A DNA stretch of 64,000 nt, from positions 124,001 to 188,000 of the forward strand of contig NZ_JBLWFT010000002.1 of assembly GCF_048323695.1 (NCBI RefSeq), written 5' to 3'. Source of the stretch: Aquisalimonas sp007126095. Lineage in GTDB: Bacteria > Pseudomonadota > Gammaproteobacteria > Nitrococcales > Aquisalimonadaceae. The position numbers were made by a program, and so were the translations under genes. Under the pieces are notes generated by a model. That model ran no database searches, was not told the DNA's origin, and was given only the letters and a program-made list of their open reading frames with translations. Below, piece by piece: positions 40,374 to 48,957 of this stretch; position 1 is the first letter of the stretch; each line of letters begins with the position of its first letter.

Positions 40374-41954
40374 ATGAGCAAGCTTCCGGAAGCGGTGGCT
40401 CAGCGCCGCACGTTCGCTATCATTTCTCACCCGGACGCCGGCAAGACGACGGTGACGGAGAAGCTGCTGCTGTTCGGTGGCGCCATCCAGGTAGCCGGCA
40501 CCGTCAAGGGCCGCAAGGCGGATGCCCACGCCACCTCCGACTGGATGCAGATGGAGCAGGAACGGGGCATCTCCGTGACCTCGTCGGTGATGCAGTTCCC
40601 CTACCGCGACGCCACCATCAACCTGCTCGACACCCCGGGTCACGCCGACTTCTCCGAAGACACCTACCGCGTGCTCACCGCGGTGGACTCCGCCCTCATG
40701 GTGATCGACGCCGCCAAGGGTGTCGAAGAGCGGACCATCAAGCTGATGGACGTATGCCGTCTGCGCGATACCCCCATCATGACCTTCGTCAACAAACTTG
40801 ACCGCGAAGGCCGCGATCCCATGGAGCTGCTCGACGAGGTCGAGGACGTGTTGAAGATCCGCTGCGCGCCGGTGACCTGGCCTATTGGCATGGGCAAGGC
40901 GTTTCGGGGAGTCTATCACCTCTACAATGAATCGATTCACCTCTTCAGTCCCACCCACGGCGGGCGAATCCAGGAGGGGGAGGTGATCCAGGGGCTGGAC
41001 AATCCGCGCCTGGATGAGCTTTTCGGCGACGAGGCCGATGCGCTCCGGGAGGAAATCGAGCTCATTCGCGGGGCCAGCAACGCCTTTGACAAGGCCGCGT
41101 TCCTGCGCGGCGAGCTGACGCCGGTGTTCTTCGGTTCGGCGATCAACAACTTCGGCATCCGCGAGTTCCTGGACGACTTCATCAGCTATGCGCCGGAGCC
41201 GCAGCCGCGGGACGCCCGGGAGCGCGAGGTGACCCCGGACGAGGACAAACTCACCGGTTTCGTATTCAAGATCCAGGCGAACATGGACCCGAATCACCGT
41301 GATCGCGTGGCCTTCATGCGAGTGTGTTCCGGGCGGTTCCAGGCCGGCATGAAGCTGCGCCACGTGCGTATCGGCAAGGACATCAAGGTGCCATCCGCCA
41401 TCACGTTCATGGCGGGTGACCGGGAACAGGCTCAGGACGCCCTGCCGGGCGACATCATCGGCCTGCACAATCACGGCACCATCCAGATCGGCGACACGTT
41501 CACCCAGGGCGAGACGCTCAAGTTCACGGGCATCCCGAACTTCGCCCCGGAGCTCTTCCGGCGTGTGGTACTCAAGGACCCCATGCGCATGAAGGCGCTG
41601 CAGAAGGGCGTCGAGCAGCTCTGTGAAGAGGGCGCCTCGCAGCTGTTCCGGCCACTGAACACCAACGAACTGATCGTTGGCGCCGTGGGGGTGCTGCAGT
41701 TCGACGTGGTGGCCCACCGACTCAAGGCCGAGTACGGCGTGGATGCCGTGTTCGAGCCGGTGAACGTCAACACCGCCCGCTGGGTACGGTGTGACGATCC
41801 CGGCATGCTGGCGGAGTTTCGCCGCAAGGCCGCCGATAATCTTGCCGAGGACGTGGCCGGAAACCTGACCTATCTGGCGCCGACGCGCGTGAATCTGGAA
41901 CTCACCCAGGAGCGCTGGCCGGATGTCGCCTTCGACGCCACCCGCGAGCACTGA
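40374..41954 (+). CDS. prfC: peptide chain release factor 3
   Basis: 526 residues from the ATG at 40374. GTPase motifs are intact: AIISHPDAGKTTVTEKLL (G1), DTPGHADFSEDTYRVL (G3) and FVNKLDREG (G4). The RF3 sequence continues with FNFAPELFRR-type segment NFAPELFRRVVLKDP and a C-terminal LTQERWPDVAF. It recycles RF1/RF2 after termination. Followed by a GC-rich convergent hairpin. Confidence 0.97.
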   Translation: MSKLPEAVAQRRTFAIISHPDAGKTTVTEKLLLFGGAIQVAGTVKGRKADAHATSDWMQMEQERGISVTSSVMQFPYRDATINLLDTPGHADFSEDTYRVLTAVDSALMVIDAAKGVEERTIKLMDVCRLRDTPIMTFVNKLDREGRDPMELLDEVEDVLKIRCAPVTWPIGMGKAFRGVYHLYNESIHLFSPTHGGRIQEGEVIQGLDNPRLDELFGDEADALREEIELIRGASNAFDKAAFLRGELTPVFFGSAINNFGIREFLDDFISYAPEPQPRDAREREVTPDEDKLTGFVFKIQANMDPNHRDRVAFMRVCSGRFQAGMKLRHVRIGKDIKVPSAITFMAGDREQAQDALPGDIIGLHNHGTIQIGDTFTQGETLKFTGIPNFAPELFRRVVLKDPMRMKALQKGVEQLCEEGASQLFRPLNTNELIVGAVGVLQFDVVAHRLKAEYGVDAVFEPVNVNTARWVRCDDPGMLAEFRRKAADNLAEDVAGNLTYLAPTRVNLELTQERWPDVAFDATREH

Positions 41955-41955
41955 G

Positions 41956-41977
41956 GCCCGCCCCCGCGGGGGCGGGC
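41956..41977. terminator. GC-only palindrome between convergent prfC and TraB-like genes
   Basis: A perfect 22-base palindrome composed only of G and C begins two bases after the prfC stop and touches the stop codon of the converging gene. It can form a nine-base-pair stem with a CGCG loop. No U-tract follows on either strand, so it may pause rather than fully terminate transcription. Confidence 0.55.
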
Positions 41978-43185
41978 TACGCCGAAATCAGCTGCTCGAA
42001 GATTCGGAACCCGGCGATGTAGGTGCCCGCTGCCGAACCGAACGTTGCCAGCAGGAAGACCAGCAGCGTCCGCGAGACGCGGTTCCGCCACCAGCCCTTG
42101 AGCGCCGAGACGTCATGGCGCAGGGTGGCGAAATCACCCACTGTCGGTTTGCGCAGGGTCATCTCGATGCCGGCGGCGACAAAGCCGGCGCCGATGGTGG
42201 GGTTCAGTGACGTCAGTGGAGCCGCGAAGAAGGTGCCGAGAATGGTCAGCGGATGCGCCCAGGCGATTGCGGTCGCCGCCGCGGAGAGGACCCCGTTGAT
42301 CAGAAACCACTCGCCCACCAGCTGTGCGCCGAGCTGCGGATTGCGGCTGAAGCCGATGGCGAACCCGGAGAGAATCAGCACCACCACGACCCAGGGTATC
42401 GCCTTGGGCCAGCGGGTCTTGCGCGGCACGGTGTCAAGGATCTCCCGCTCCCGGGTCGGGTCTGCCGGTGGCGGTGACTCCAGGTGGTTGGCCAGCCCCT
42501 TCAGGTGGCCGGCGCCGATGACCACCAGCACGTTGCGGTATTGCCCCTCGTGGTTCTCCTCCCGCAGTCGCAGCGCCATGTAGCTGTCGCGCTCCGCGAT
42601 CAAGGGGCGGTAGAGGCGCTCCGAGCGTTCGGCGAACTCCGCGAACGTCGATTCCAGTACGTCGCCTTCCTTGAGACGCTCGATCTCCTCGGCGCTGATA
42701 TTCTGACGGGAAACCAGGCTGGCCATGAGGCCCGAGAGGAGGCCGAAGCGCTGCCACCACGGCACGCTGTGATAGACGCGGCGCAACGTCGTGCCGATGT
42801 CCCGGTCCACCAGCATGATCGGGATTCCGGCCGCTTTTGCCTCCTCGATGGCGGCGCGCATCTCCGCCCCGGGCTGGATGCCGGACTGCTCGGCGATGCG
42901 CTGCTGGTAGGCTCCCAGGGCAAGACTGGCCGCAACCATGCCGGCCTTGCCTTCGCGGATGACCTGGAACAGGTCCATCTGCGCCATGCTGTTCGGATTG
43001 GCCAGGCTCTGGTAGCGGGTCTGGCACAGTTCGATGGCCACCGCGTCGAAGTCGCCCGAGCGGATCAGTTCGGCGACCTCGTCGGCGCTGGCCTGGGAGA
43101 CGTGGGCCGTCCCCAGAAGCGTGTACTGGCTGTCTCCTGTGGTGACCTCCCGGCGCGGGCCGCCGGATTCGGTTGCTGCGGTCAT
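41977..43185 (-). CDS. TraB/PrgY-family membrane protein
   Basis: 402 residues from the ATG at 43185 with AAGGGGCC upstream. The N-terminal soluble domain has the TraB features LLGTAHVSQASADEVAELI, DAVAIELCQTRY and VVIGAGHLKGL with the paired GTAHVS and GAGH motifs of a putative metal-dependent hydrolase; the C-terminal 130 residues have three to four transmembrane helices. PrgY in enterococci limits a peptide pheromone, but in gammaproteobacteria the role is unknown. Convergent with prfC. Confidence 0.9.
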   Translation of the reverse strand: MTAATESGGPRREVTTGDSQYTLLGTAHVSQASADEVAELIRSGDFDAVAIELCQTRYQSLANPNSMAQMDLFQVIREGKAGMVAASLALGAYQQRIAEQSGIQPGAEMRAAIEEAKAAGIPIMLVDRDIGTTLRRVYHSVPWWQRFGLLSGLMASLVSRQNISAEEIERLKEGDVLESTFAEFAERSERLYRPLIAERDSYMALRLREENHEGQYRNVLVVIGAGHLKGLANHLESPPPADPTREREILDTVPRKTRWPKAIPWVVVVLILSGFAIGFSRNPQLGAQLVGEWFLINGVLSAAATAIAWAHPLTILGTFFAAPLTSLNPTIGAGFVAAGIEMTLRKPTVGDFATLRHDVSALKGWWRNRVSRTLLVFLLATFGSAAGTYIAGFRIFEQLISA

Positions 43186-43313
43186 GATGGCCCCTTGTGT
43201 CGTGGAGCGCTGATTATCCACGAAGGGTGCACCGGGACCAAGGGAGTCGCCGTTGTGCGACAGGGGCTACACGGGAGTGTACGCTGCCGTGGAACCGGTA
43301 TCAGGAGATGAGC

Positions 43314-44093
43314 ATGCTCGAACGCTTCCGCCGCTGGCGCCGGGGGCGCATCCTGCAGAGCGCGGGCATTGAGCTGGCGCTGTGGACAGACCTCATGGAC
43401 GCGCTGCCGGTATTCTCCGGGCTTGATCGTGCCGAGCGCGAGCGCCTGCGGGAGCACGCATCGCTGTTTCTCCACCAGAAGGATGTGATGCCGCTGAACG
43501 GGCTGGAGCTGGATCAGCCCATGCGTGCCGGGCTGGCCGCCCTGGCCTGCCTGCCGGTGCTCAACCTCGGCCTGCAGGTGTACCGCGGTTGGCGCACCGT
43601 GCTGGTCTACCCCGCCGGCTTCATCGCGCGCCACAGTTACACCGATGAACACGGCCTTGCGCACGAGGAGGCGAGCCCGCTTGCTGGGGAAGCCTGGGAG
43701 GGGGGGCCCGTGGTGCTCTCGTGGGATGACGTAGAGCGATCCCTGGAGTTGGACGGCTACAATGTCGTGATTCATGAATTCTGCCACAAGCTGGACATGA
43801 GCAACGGCGACGCCAACGGCATGCCGCCCCTGCCGGCGGGCATGTCCCCGCGGGACTGGGCGGCGGCTTTTACCGAAGCCTACGAGGCACTGTGCGCGGC
43901 CGTGGAAGCCGGGCAGGAGACGGTTCTGGATCCCTACGCGGCAGAAGCCCCGGGCGAATTCTTTGCCGTGGCGTGTGAGTCGTTCTTCGAGCGTCCGGTG
44001 GCGTTGCGGGAGGCGATGCCCGCCGTTTACCGCCAGCTCAGCCGCTATTTCCGGCAGGATCCCTGTGCCCGGTTGCCGGGCGATGGCGGCTGA
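43314..44093 (+). CDS. mtfA: MtfA-type zinc-dependent peptidase
   Basis: 259 residues from the ATG at 43314, with AGGAG six bases upstream; an ATG at 43308 is too close to it. The metallopeptidase motif is HEFCHKLD, with the downstream Glu ligand in GEFFAVACESFFE. In E. coli MtfA binds and inactivates the Mlc repressor and has aminopeptidase activity. No Mlc gene is in the window. Confidence 0.93.
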   Translation: MLERFRRWRRGRILQSAGIELALWTDLMDALPVFSGLDRAERERLREHASLFLHQKDVMPLNGLELDQPMRAGLAALACLPVLNLGLQVYRGWRTVLVYPAGFIARHSYTDEHGLAHEEASPLAGEAWEGGPVVLSWDDVERSLELDGYNVVIHEFCHKLDMSNGDANGMPPLPAGMSPRDWAAAFTEAYEALCAAVEAGQETVLDPYAAEAPGEFFAVACESFFERPVALREAMPAVYRQLSRYFRQDPCARLPGDGG

Positions 44094-44120
44094 AGCGCCG
44101 GCGCGGGCGGGGATGCGCGG

Positions 44121-44681
44121 TCAGTTGTCGTTGCCGTTGTTGGCGTCGTCACCGGCGTCATCGTCCGTGCTTTCTTCGGCGGCGTCCGCCTCGGAGCAGG
44201 CGGGGTCGCGGGTGTGTTTGGGCCCCGAGTCCACCAGTACGTGCTCCGCCATGAAACTGCGGCCGATGAGCATCTCGTAGCTCAGTCCGTCTCGGTCGGC
44301 GAGGTTTACCTCCACCTCTCGCTGGATGTCTCCCAGGCAGACGTTCATCTTGACCACGTAGCGCTCACTGGTGCCGGATGCGCTGCGAATGCGCGCCATG
44401 CGCTCCACCGGCCGCTCGATGGTATGTTCTACATCATCGGCGCTGGTGATCGTGAAACGGACCCAGTCCTCTCCGTCCTTTTCGAACGCCTCCGGGTCTG
44501 GGGCGTTGATGGACGAATTGTCCGCACCGGTGTCGAGCTTGGCTTCGACGGTGACATCACCCTCCAGCAGTTTGACGCGCTCGATCCAGCCGAAAATAGT
44601 CTTGGCATGGACCGATGAGACGGCCAAAGTAAGCAGGGACAACGCGACCAATGCGGAGCGAAGCGAAGGGATTTGCGGCAT
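44121..44681 (-). CDS. secreted retropepsin-like protease (PF05618 family)
   Basis: 186 residues with a signal peptide (about 1-26, ending SSVHA). The mature domain begins GWIERVKLL and has the aspartic-protease motif KLDTGADNSSINA with D50, T51 and G52, then RPVERMARIRSASGTSERYVVKMNVCLG and MLIGRSFM. This family is often labelled ATP-dependent zinc protease, but the sequence shows one retropepsin-like active-site half, so a homodimer is expected. The tail is acidic with Asp and Asn runs. Its start overlaps the start of the divergent PrcB-like gene. Confidence 0.85.
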   Translation of the reverse strand: MPQIPSLRSALVALSLLTLAVSSVHAKTIFGWIERVKLLEGDVTVEAKLDTGADNSSINAPDPEAFEKDGEDWVRFTITSADDVEHTIERPVERMARIRSASGTSERYVVKMNVCLGDIQREVEVNLADRDGLSYEMLIGRSFMAEHVLVDSGPKHTRDPACSEADAAEESTDDDAGDDANNGNDN

Positions 44682-45186
44682 GAAAGGCACTCCAGCTGAC
44701 CGACCTGAACGTCGCGTGTGGAAGTCTTGCAAGACCAGGCGTTCAGGTCAACTTGTCGCCGCCCTGGTGGTGGTTGCGCTTCAGGGCTGTCTCTCCACCC
44801 AGAGCGATCGTGAACCGGCGGCGGTGGAGGTCCTGGGACAGGGTAATCGATGTGGTGATCTCGAAACCGGTGCGCGCTGGATCGAGCCCGGCGCGCTGGA
44901 GGGCCTCGACCTCGAGCACAAGGCTGATCGGGCATTGCTGCTGATCAGTCAGGGTGAGCGGCCCACGGGGGGGTACGGTGTCAATCTCGACGAGACCACC
45001 GTTGATGGGGATACGGTCATTGTCTACCTGCGTCTGCAGGCGCCGGGCGATGATGAACTGGTTACCCAGGCGCTTACGCGTCCGTGCTTGGTGCTGGGTA
45101 TACCGCGTGACGCCGCAGTTGTTGAGCTGCGCCAGCGCGAGGGCGGCGTGCTTGCTTCGCTGGAGGTTCCGGAGCGTGACGAGTGA
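44680..45186 (+). CDS. PrcB-domain lipoprotein
   Basis: 168 residues if the ATG at 44680 is used, which overlaps the start codon of the divergent protease gene. A GTG at 44716 gives a 156-residue form with a more usual signal length. The lipobox is LQGC. The mature protein carries the PrcB-type domain with RALLLISQGERPTGGYGVNL, VDGDTVIVYLRLQAPGDDELVTQALTRPCLVLGIPR. PrcB proteins accompany surface proteases in Treponema, so pairing with a secreted protease gene is suggestive. It precedes the DUF4139 gene by 76 bases. Confidence 0.72.
   Translation: MKGTPADRPERRVWKSCKTRRSGQLVAALVVVALQGCLSTQSDREPAAVEVLGQGNRCGDLETGARWIEPGALEGLDLEHKADRALLLISQGERPTGGYGVNLDETTVDGDTVIVYLRLQAPGDDELVTQALTRPCLVLGIPRDAAVVELRQREGGVLASLEVPERDE
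44702..44749. repeat. nested inverted repeats at the protease/PrcB divergent start
   Basis: A perfect ten-base inverted repeat (GACCTGAACG at 44702-44711 and CGTTCAGGTC at 44740-44749) encloses a perfect 12-base palindrome (GTCTTGCAAGAC, 44724-44735). It lies in the leader of the minus-strand protease gene and in the 5' part of the plus-strand lipoprotein gene. A regulator site or a leader hairpin is likely. Confidence 0.6.
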
Positions 45187-45262
45187 ACAGGCGGGCGGCT
45201 GTTGTCGGGCCGGCCGGAATCGCCCAGGGCGGTTTGCCCCGACATCACATAAGGAGGTGCCT

Positions 45263-46717
45263 TTGCATTCCATGACCCTGAAACCGTCCTTAACCCTCGT
45301 GCTGCTGTTGTTGCCGGTGTCTCACCTCGGTGCCGAGATCGTGCAGGCCGAGCCGGCGGCGCCCCGCCAGCAGGTGCTGGACATCCAGGAGCTTGGCGGT
45401 GATGAGGCCGTGAGCACCCACGCGGATGATGTGTCGGCGCTGACCCTGACCCTGTACCAGCGCGGTATCGCGCAAATTGCCGAGCGGCGGGAGTTCGGAA
45501 TGCAGCGCGGGCGGGTTGTGCTCGACTGGCACGACGTCCCGGCGACCATGCAGCCCCAGACACTGCAGGTGATCGGTGAGGGTGGCGTCGATGTGCACGA
45601 GGTGCGTTTGCATGACCGCGTGCTCTCCCGGGATGCCGTGCTGGAGGCCGCGGTCGGGGAGACAGTGCGGCTGATCCATGACGACGGCGAGACCCGGGGC
45701 GGACGGCTGCTGACCGCCAGCGGTGGGACGCCGGTGGTGGAGCTTGACGACGGGGTTGAGCTGCTCGACGAGGGCAACCCCTGGCGGATCGTCCTGGACG
45801 CCCTGCCCTCCGGCCTGGCCGAGGCGCCGGTCCTGCAACTCGATCTGTCGTCGGACATGCCGGGGCGTCAGTGGCTGGATCTCGGTTATCTGGCCGACGG
45901 CCTGACCTGGCGCCTGGACTACGTGCTGACCATCGCGCCCGAGGCCGACACCATGGCCCTCCACGCCTGGGCGACGCTGCGTAATGACACCGATGTGGAT
46001 TTTCGGGGCGCAGACGTCCACCTGGTGGCGGGCGCGTCCGACGTGCAGCGGCCGCGGCTCGAGACCCTGGCAACGCGGGCCGCCGGTGACGCCATCGGTG
46101 ACGATGCGGAAGCGGTTGCCGACCAGCAGCGCTTCCGGCTGGAGGGCCCGGTGACACTGAAGGCCGACGATCGCCGCCAGCTCCGGTTTCTGCAGGTGGA
46201 CAGCGTTCCGGTGGAGCGCGAGTACCGTGTGCGCAGTAGTGTGCCGCTCGGTGCTCAGGGGCGGACGCAGCGTCGGCCGGTGGCCATTCACATGGCGTTC
46301 GAAAACCGGGAGCCGGCTCTGGGACGGCCGCTGCCCGCTGGCACGGTTCGCGTCTATCAGCGCGACGATGATGGCAACGCCGTGTACGCTGGTGATGAGT
46401 CACTGGGCCCGACGCCGGAGGGGGAGCGCGCGGAGCTGCGGCCCGGCACCGCCTTCGATCTCACCGCCGAGCGACGCCAGACCGACTACCGCCGCCTGGA
46501 TGGGAGCACGGAGGAGCAGGCCTGGCGGGTCACGCTGCGCAATGCCAGCGATAGCGAGCGGCGCATCATTGTCGAGGAGACCCTGCCTGGCGAGTGGACC
46601 ATGCTGCATGAGTCGGCGGGGCATTATCGGCCGGATGCGGGGCAGGCGCGGTGGGAGCTGGACGTGCCCGCGGAAGAAGAGGCGGTGCTGGAGTACCGGG
46701 TCGAGATTCGGCGCTGA
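45263..46717 (+). CDS. DUF4139-family secreted protein
   Basis: 484 residues from a TTG at 45263, five bases after a near-perfect AAGGAGGTG; the ATG at 45272 is 14 bases from that site. A signal peptide (LKPSLTLVLLLLPVSHLGA) is followed by a beta-rich protein with LYQRGIAQIAERREF and DWHDVPATMQPQTLQV, then YLADGLTWRLDYVLTIA and ATLRNDTDVDFRGADVHLVAG, and near the end RVTLRNASDSERRIIVEETLPGEW, which are DUF4139 features. The family is found in eukaryotic mucoidy-inhibitor-like and bacterial proteins of unknown function. Probably exported and co-transcribed with the PrcB-like lipoprotein. Confidence 0.82.
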   Translation: MHSMTLKPSLTLVLLLLPVSHLGAEIVQAEPAAPRQQVLDIQELGGDEAVSTHADDVSALTLTLYQRGIAQIAERREFGMQRGRVVLDWHDVPATMQPQTLQVIGEGGVDVHEVRLHDRVLSRDAVLEAAVGETVRLIHDDGETRGGRLLTASGGTPVVELDDGVELLDEGNPWRIVLDALPSGLAEAPVLQLDLSSDMPGRQWLDLGYLADGLTWRLDYVLTIAPEADTMALHAWATLRNDTDVDFRGADVHLVAGASDVQRPRLETLATRAAGDAIGDDAEAVADQQRFRLEGPVTLKADDRRQLRFLQVDSVPVEREYRVRSSVPLGAQGRTQRRPVAIHMAFENREPALGRPLPAGTVRVYQRDDDGNAVYAGDESLGPTPEGERAELRPGTAFDLTAERRQTDYRRLDGSTEEQAWRVTLRNASDSERRIIVEETLPGEWTMLHESAGHYRPDAGQARWELDVPAEEEAVLEYRVEIRR

Positions 46718-46730
46718 CGCTCGCCGGGTT

Positions 46731-48872
46731 TCAGCCGCTGGCGGCGAGCACCACCATGGAGGTCTGGTCGTCCCACTGGGCAATGAGGTCGGCCGTTTCC
46801 GGCCCCCTCAACGGCACGCTGAAGAGAAAGCCCTGCATGTGGTGACACTGCATGTTGCGCAGCGAGCGGAGCTGATCCCCGGTTTCCACTCCCTCCGCAA
46901 CGACCTGCAGGCCAAGCCCCTGCGCCATGGCGATGATGGTGTTCACCAGTGTGGTCTCGTCGGCGGGCTGGTGCAGGCCCTGGATGAAAGACTGATCGAT
47001 CTTCAGCGTGTGGATGGGCAGCCGCTGCAGATAGCTCAGCGATGAGTAGCCGGTGCCGAAGTCGTCGATGGCGACGGTAATGCCGCGCCCGCTCAGGTCC
47101 CGCAGCTTCTCGATGACCGCGTCCAGGTTGCGCATCAGCACGTGTTCGGTGATTTCCAGCTCCAGTCGCTCCGGGGGGAAGCGGGTCTCCAGGAGCACGT
47201 CCAGAATACCGTCCACGAAGTCCGTCTGTTCCACGTGCATGCTGGAGAGGTTGACCGCCAGGCGCAGGTCGCTGTCCGGCCCCTGCCAGGACATGACTTC
47301 GAGGCAGGCCTCCCGCAGCATCCACAGGCTGATGGGGACGATGAGGCCCGTTTGCTCTGCGACGGGAATGAAATCCATGGGCGGGATGAGCCCGCGCTCC
47401 GGGTGCTGCCATCGCAGCAGCGCCTCGACGCCCGCGATCCGCCCCGACCGGACGTCCACCTGGGGCTGGTAGAGCACCTGCAGTTCGCTATTGCCCAGGG
47501 CCCGTCGCAGCCCCGTTTCCATGGTCAGGTAGTGATCGGCCTTGTTGCCCATATTGGGGTCGTAGAAGGCGTAGCGGGCGGCCTCCTGGGTCTTGGCGTG
47601 ATACATGGCCGCATCCGCGTGTTTGATCAGGCCTTCCATGCTCTCGCCGTGCTCCGGGTAGACGGCGATGCCGATGCTGACGCCGAGATAGATTTCCTGA
47701 TCGTCCAGCTCGAAGGGGGCCTCGAGCGCGGCGAAGCACTTCTCCGCCACGGTGGCGGCCGAGCTGCTCCGTTCCAGAGTCGGCAGCAGTACCGTGAACT
47801 CGTCGCCGCCCATGCGTGCCAGGGTATCCCCCTCGCGGAGACAGCCGCGCAGGCGCCGGGCAACCCGCTCCAGCAGGCGGTCGCCGAACGAGTGGCCAAG
47901 GCTGTCGTTGACCATCTTGAAGCGGTCGAGATCCAGGAACAGCACGGCCAGCGCGTCCCCCGAGCGTCGGGCCTGGGACAGGCTCTGGCGCAGCCGGTCC
48001 TGAAATAGCGCGCGGTTGGGCAACCCCGTGAGCATGTCGTGGTAGGCCTGGTGCCGGATGATGGCCTCGGCGTGCTTGCGCTCGGTAACGTCGCGGGCGA
48101 CGCCGTAGGTGCCGAGAAACTGCCCGGCGGGGCCGTTGTCGCCATCCCCGTACATGCCCATGGCGGTGAGGTCCACGTGTACCGCATCGCCGCCGTTGGC
48201 GCGTTGCAGGCGGAGCTCGAGGCCGCGCGTGGCCCGTTCGCCCGTACGCCGCTCGTTGAATGCGCAGCGTGCCAGGGCGCGATCCTCCGTAACCACCAGC
48301 TGACTGAAATGGCGGCCCAGGAGCATTTCCGGCTGATAGCCGAGTAGCCGCTGAGCGGTGTCGTTGATGAAGGTGAAATGGCCCTGATCGTCGAGAACGT
48401 AGATCAGATCCGGGGAGCTGTCGACGATGAAGGCGTAGAGCTGTTCCGAGCGGCGCAGGCGGTTGCTGATGGCGCGGTTCTGCTGGCTCAGTCGGCGCCG
48501 CTCGAGGGTATTCTGGACCGTCAGAAGCAGCTCGTCCGGGCTGCAGGGTTTGCGCAGAAAGTCGGATACGCCGTTGCGCAGCGCCTGCACCGGTGCCGAG
48601 CCGGACGTGTCGGCGGTGAGTACCACCACGTCCATGTCGTCCTGCTGCTCGCGCTGCTCCCGAATCAGTGCGAACCCGTCCCCCTCGGGGAAGACCGGGT
48701 CCAGCAGAACCACGCCGTAGCGGCCCTCCTGCAGGCGTTCGCGTGCTTCCGTGAGGGTCGCCGCCGTGTCCAGGGGCAGGGAGCGGGATGCCGCAAGGGC
48801 CTCGAGACTGGCAAGCATGCGTGGATGGGAATCCACGGCCAGAATCCGTTCCGTCGTTCGTTGCATCGCCAT
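46731..48872 (-). CDS. REC-PAS-GGDEF-EAL cyclic-di-GMP enzyme
   Basis: 713 residues. Receiver domain at about 8-125 with D58 in VVLLDPVFPEGDG; PAS domain at about 140-270 (IVDSSPDLIYVLDDQGHFTFIN); GGDEF domain at about 280-440 with an intact MGGDEF; EAL domain at about 455-705 with EALLRW, the metal-binding ENLSSM-type NLSSMHVE, EITEHVL and DDFGTGYSSL. Both catalytic domains look active, so it may act as synthase, hydrolase or both, controlled by phosphorylation. It lies 85 bases downstream of the HDOD protein gene in the same direction, which could share its signalling. Confidence 0.92.
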   Translation of the reverse strand: MAMQRTTERILAVDSHPRMLASLEALAASRSLPLDTAATLTEARERLQEGRYGVVLLDPVFPEGDGFALIREQREQQDDMDVVVLTADTSGSAPVQALRNGVSDFLRKPCSPDELLLTVQNTLERRRLSQQNRAISNRLRRSEQLYAFIVDSSPDLIYVLDDQGHFTFINDTAQRLLGYQPEMLLGRHFSQLVVTEDRALARCAFNERRTGERATRGLELRLQRANGGDAVHVDLTAMGMYGDGDNGPAGQFLGTYGVARDVTERKHAEAIIRHQAYHDMLTGLPNRALFQDRLRQSLSQARRSGDALAVLFLDLDRFKMVNDSLGHSFGDRLLERVARRLRGCLREGDTLARMGGDEFTVLLPTLERSSSAATVAEKCFAALEAPFELDDQEIYLGVSIGIAVYPEHGESMEGLIKHADAAMYHAKTQEAARYAFYDPNMGNKADHYLTMETGLRRALGNSELQVLYQPQVDVRSGRIAGVEALLRWQHPERGLIPPMDFIPVAEQTGLIVPISLWMLREACLEVMSWQGPDSDLRLAVNLSSMHVEQTDFVDGILDVLLETRFPPERLELEITEHVLMRNLDAVIEKLRDLSGRGITVAIDDFGTGYSSLSYLQRLPIHTLKIDQSFIQGLHQPADETTLVNTIIAMAQGLGLQVVAEGVETGDQLRSLRNMQCHHMQGFLFSVPLRGPETADLIAQWDDQTSMVVLAASG

Positions 48873-48957
48873 CGAATGACTCCTGGCGGCCGACCCGCGG
48901 CGCGCGGCTCCCCTCCCTTGGCCCGCACCGGCCGGAAGGGCGTTTATTCTTGGTTGT

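Noticed and set aside
39771..41951. Long antisense frame over prfC
   Set aside because: prfC is fully conserved on the plus strand; the reverse frame shows no domain or ribosome site.
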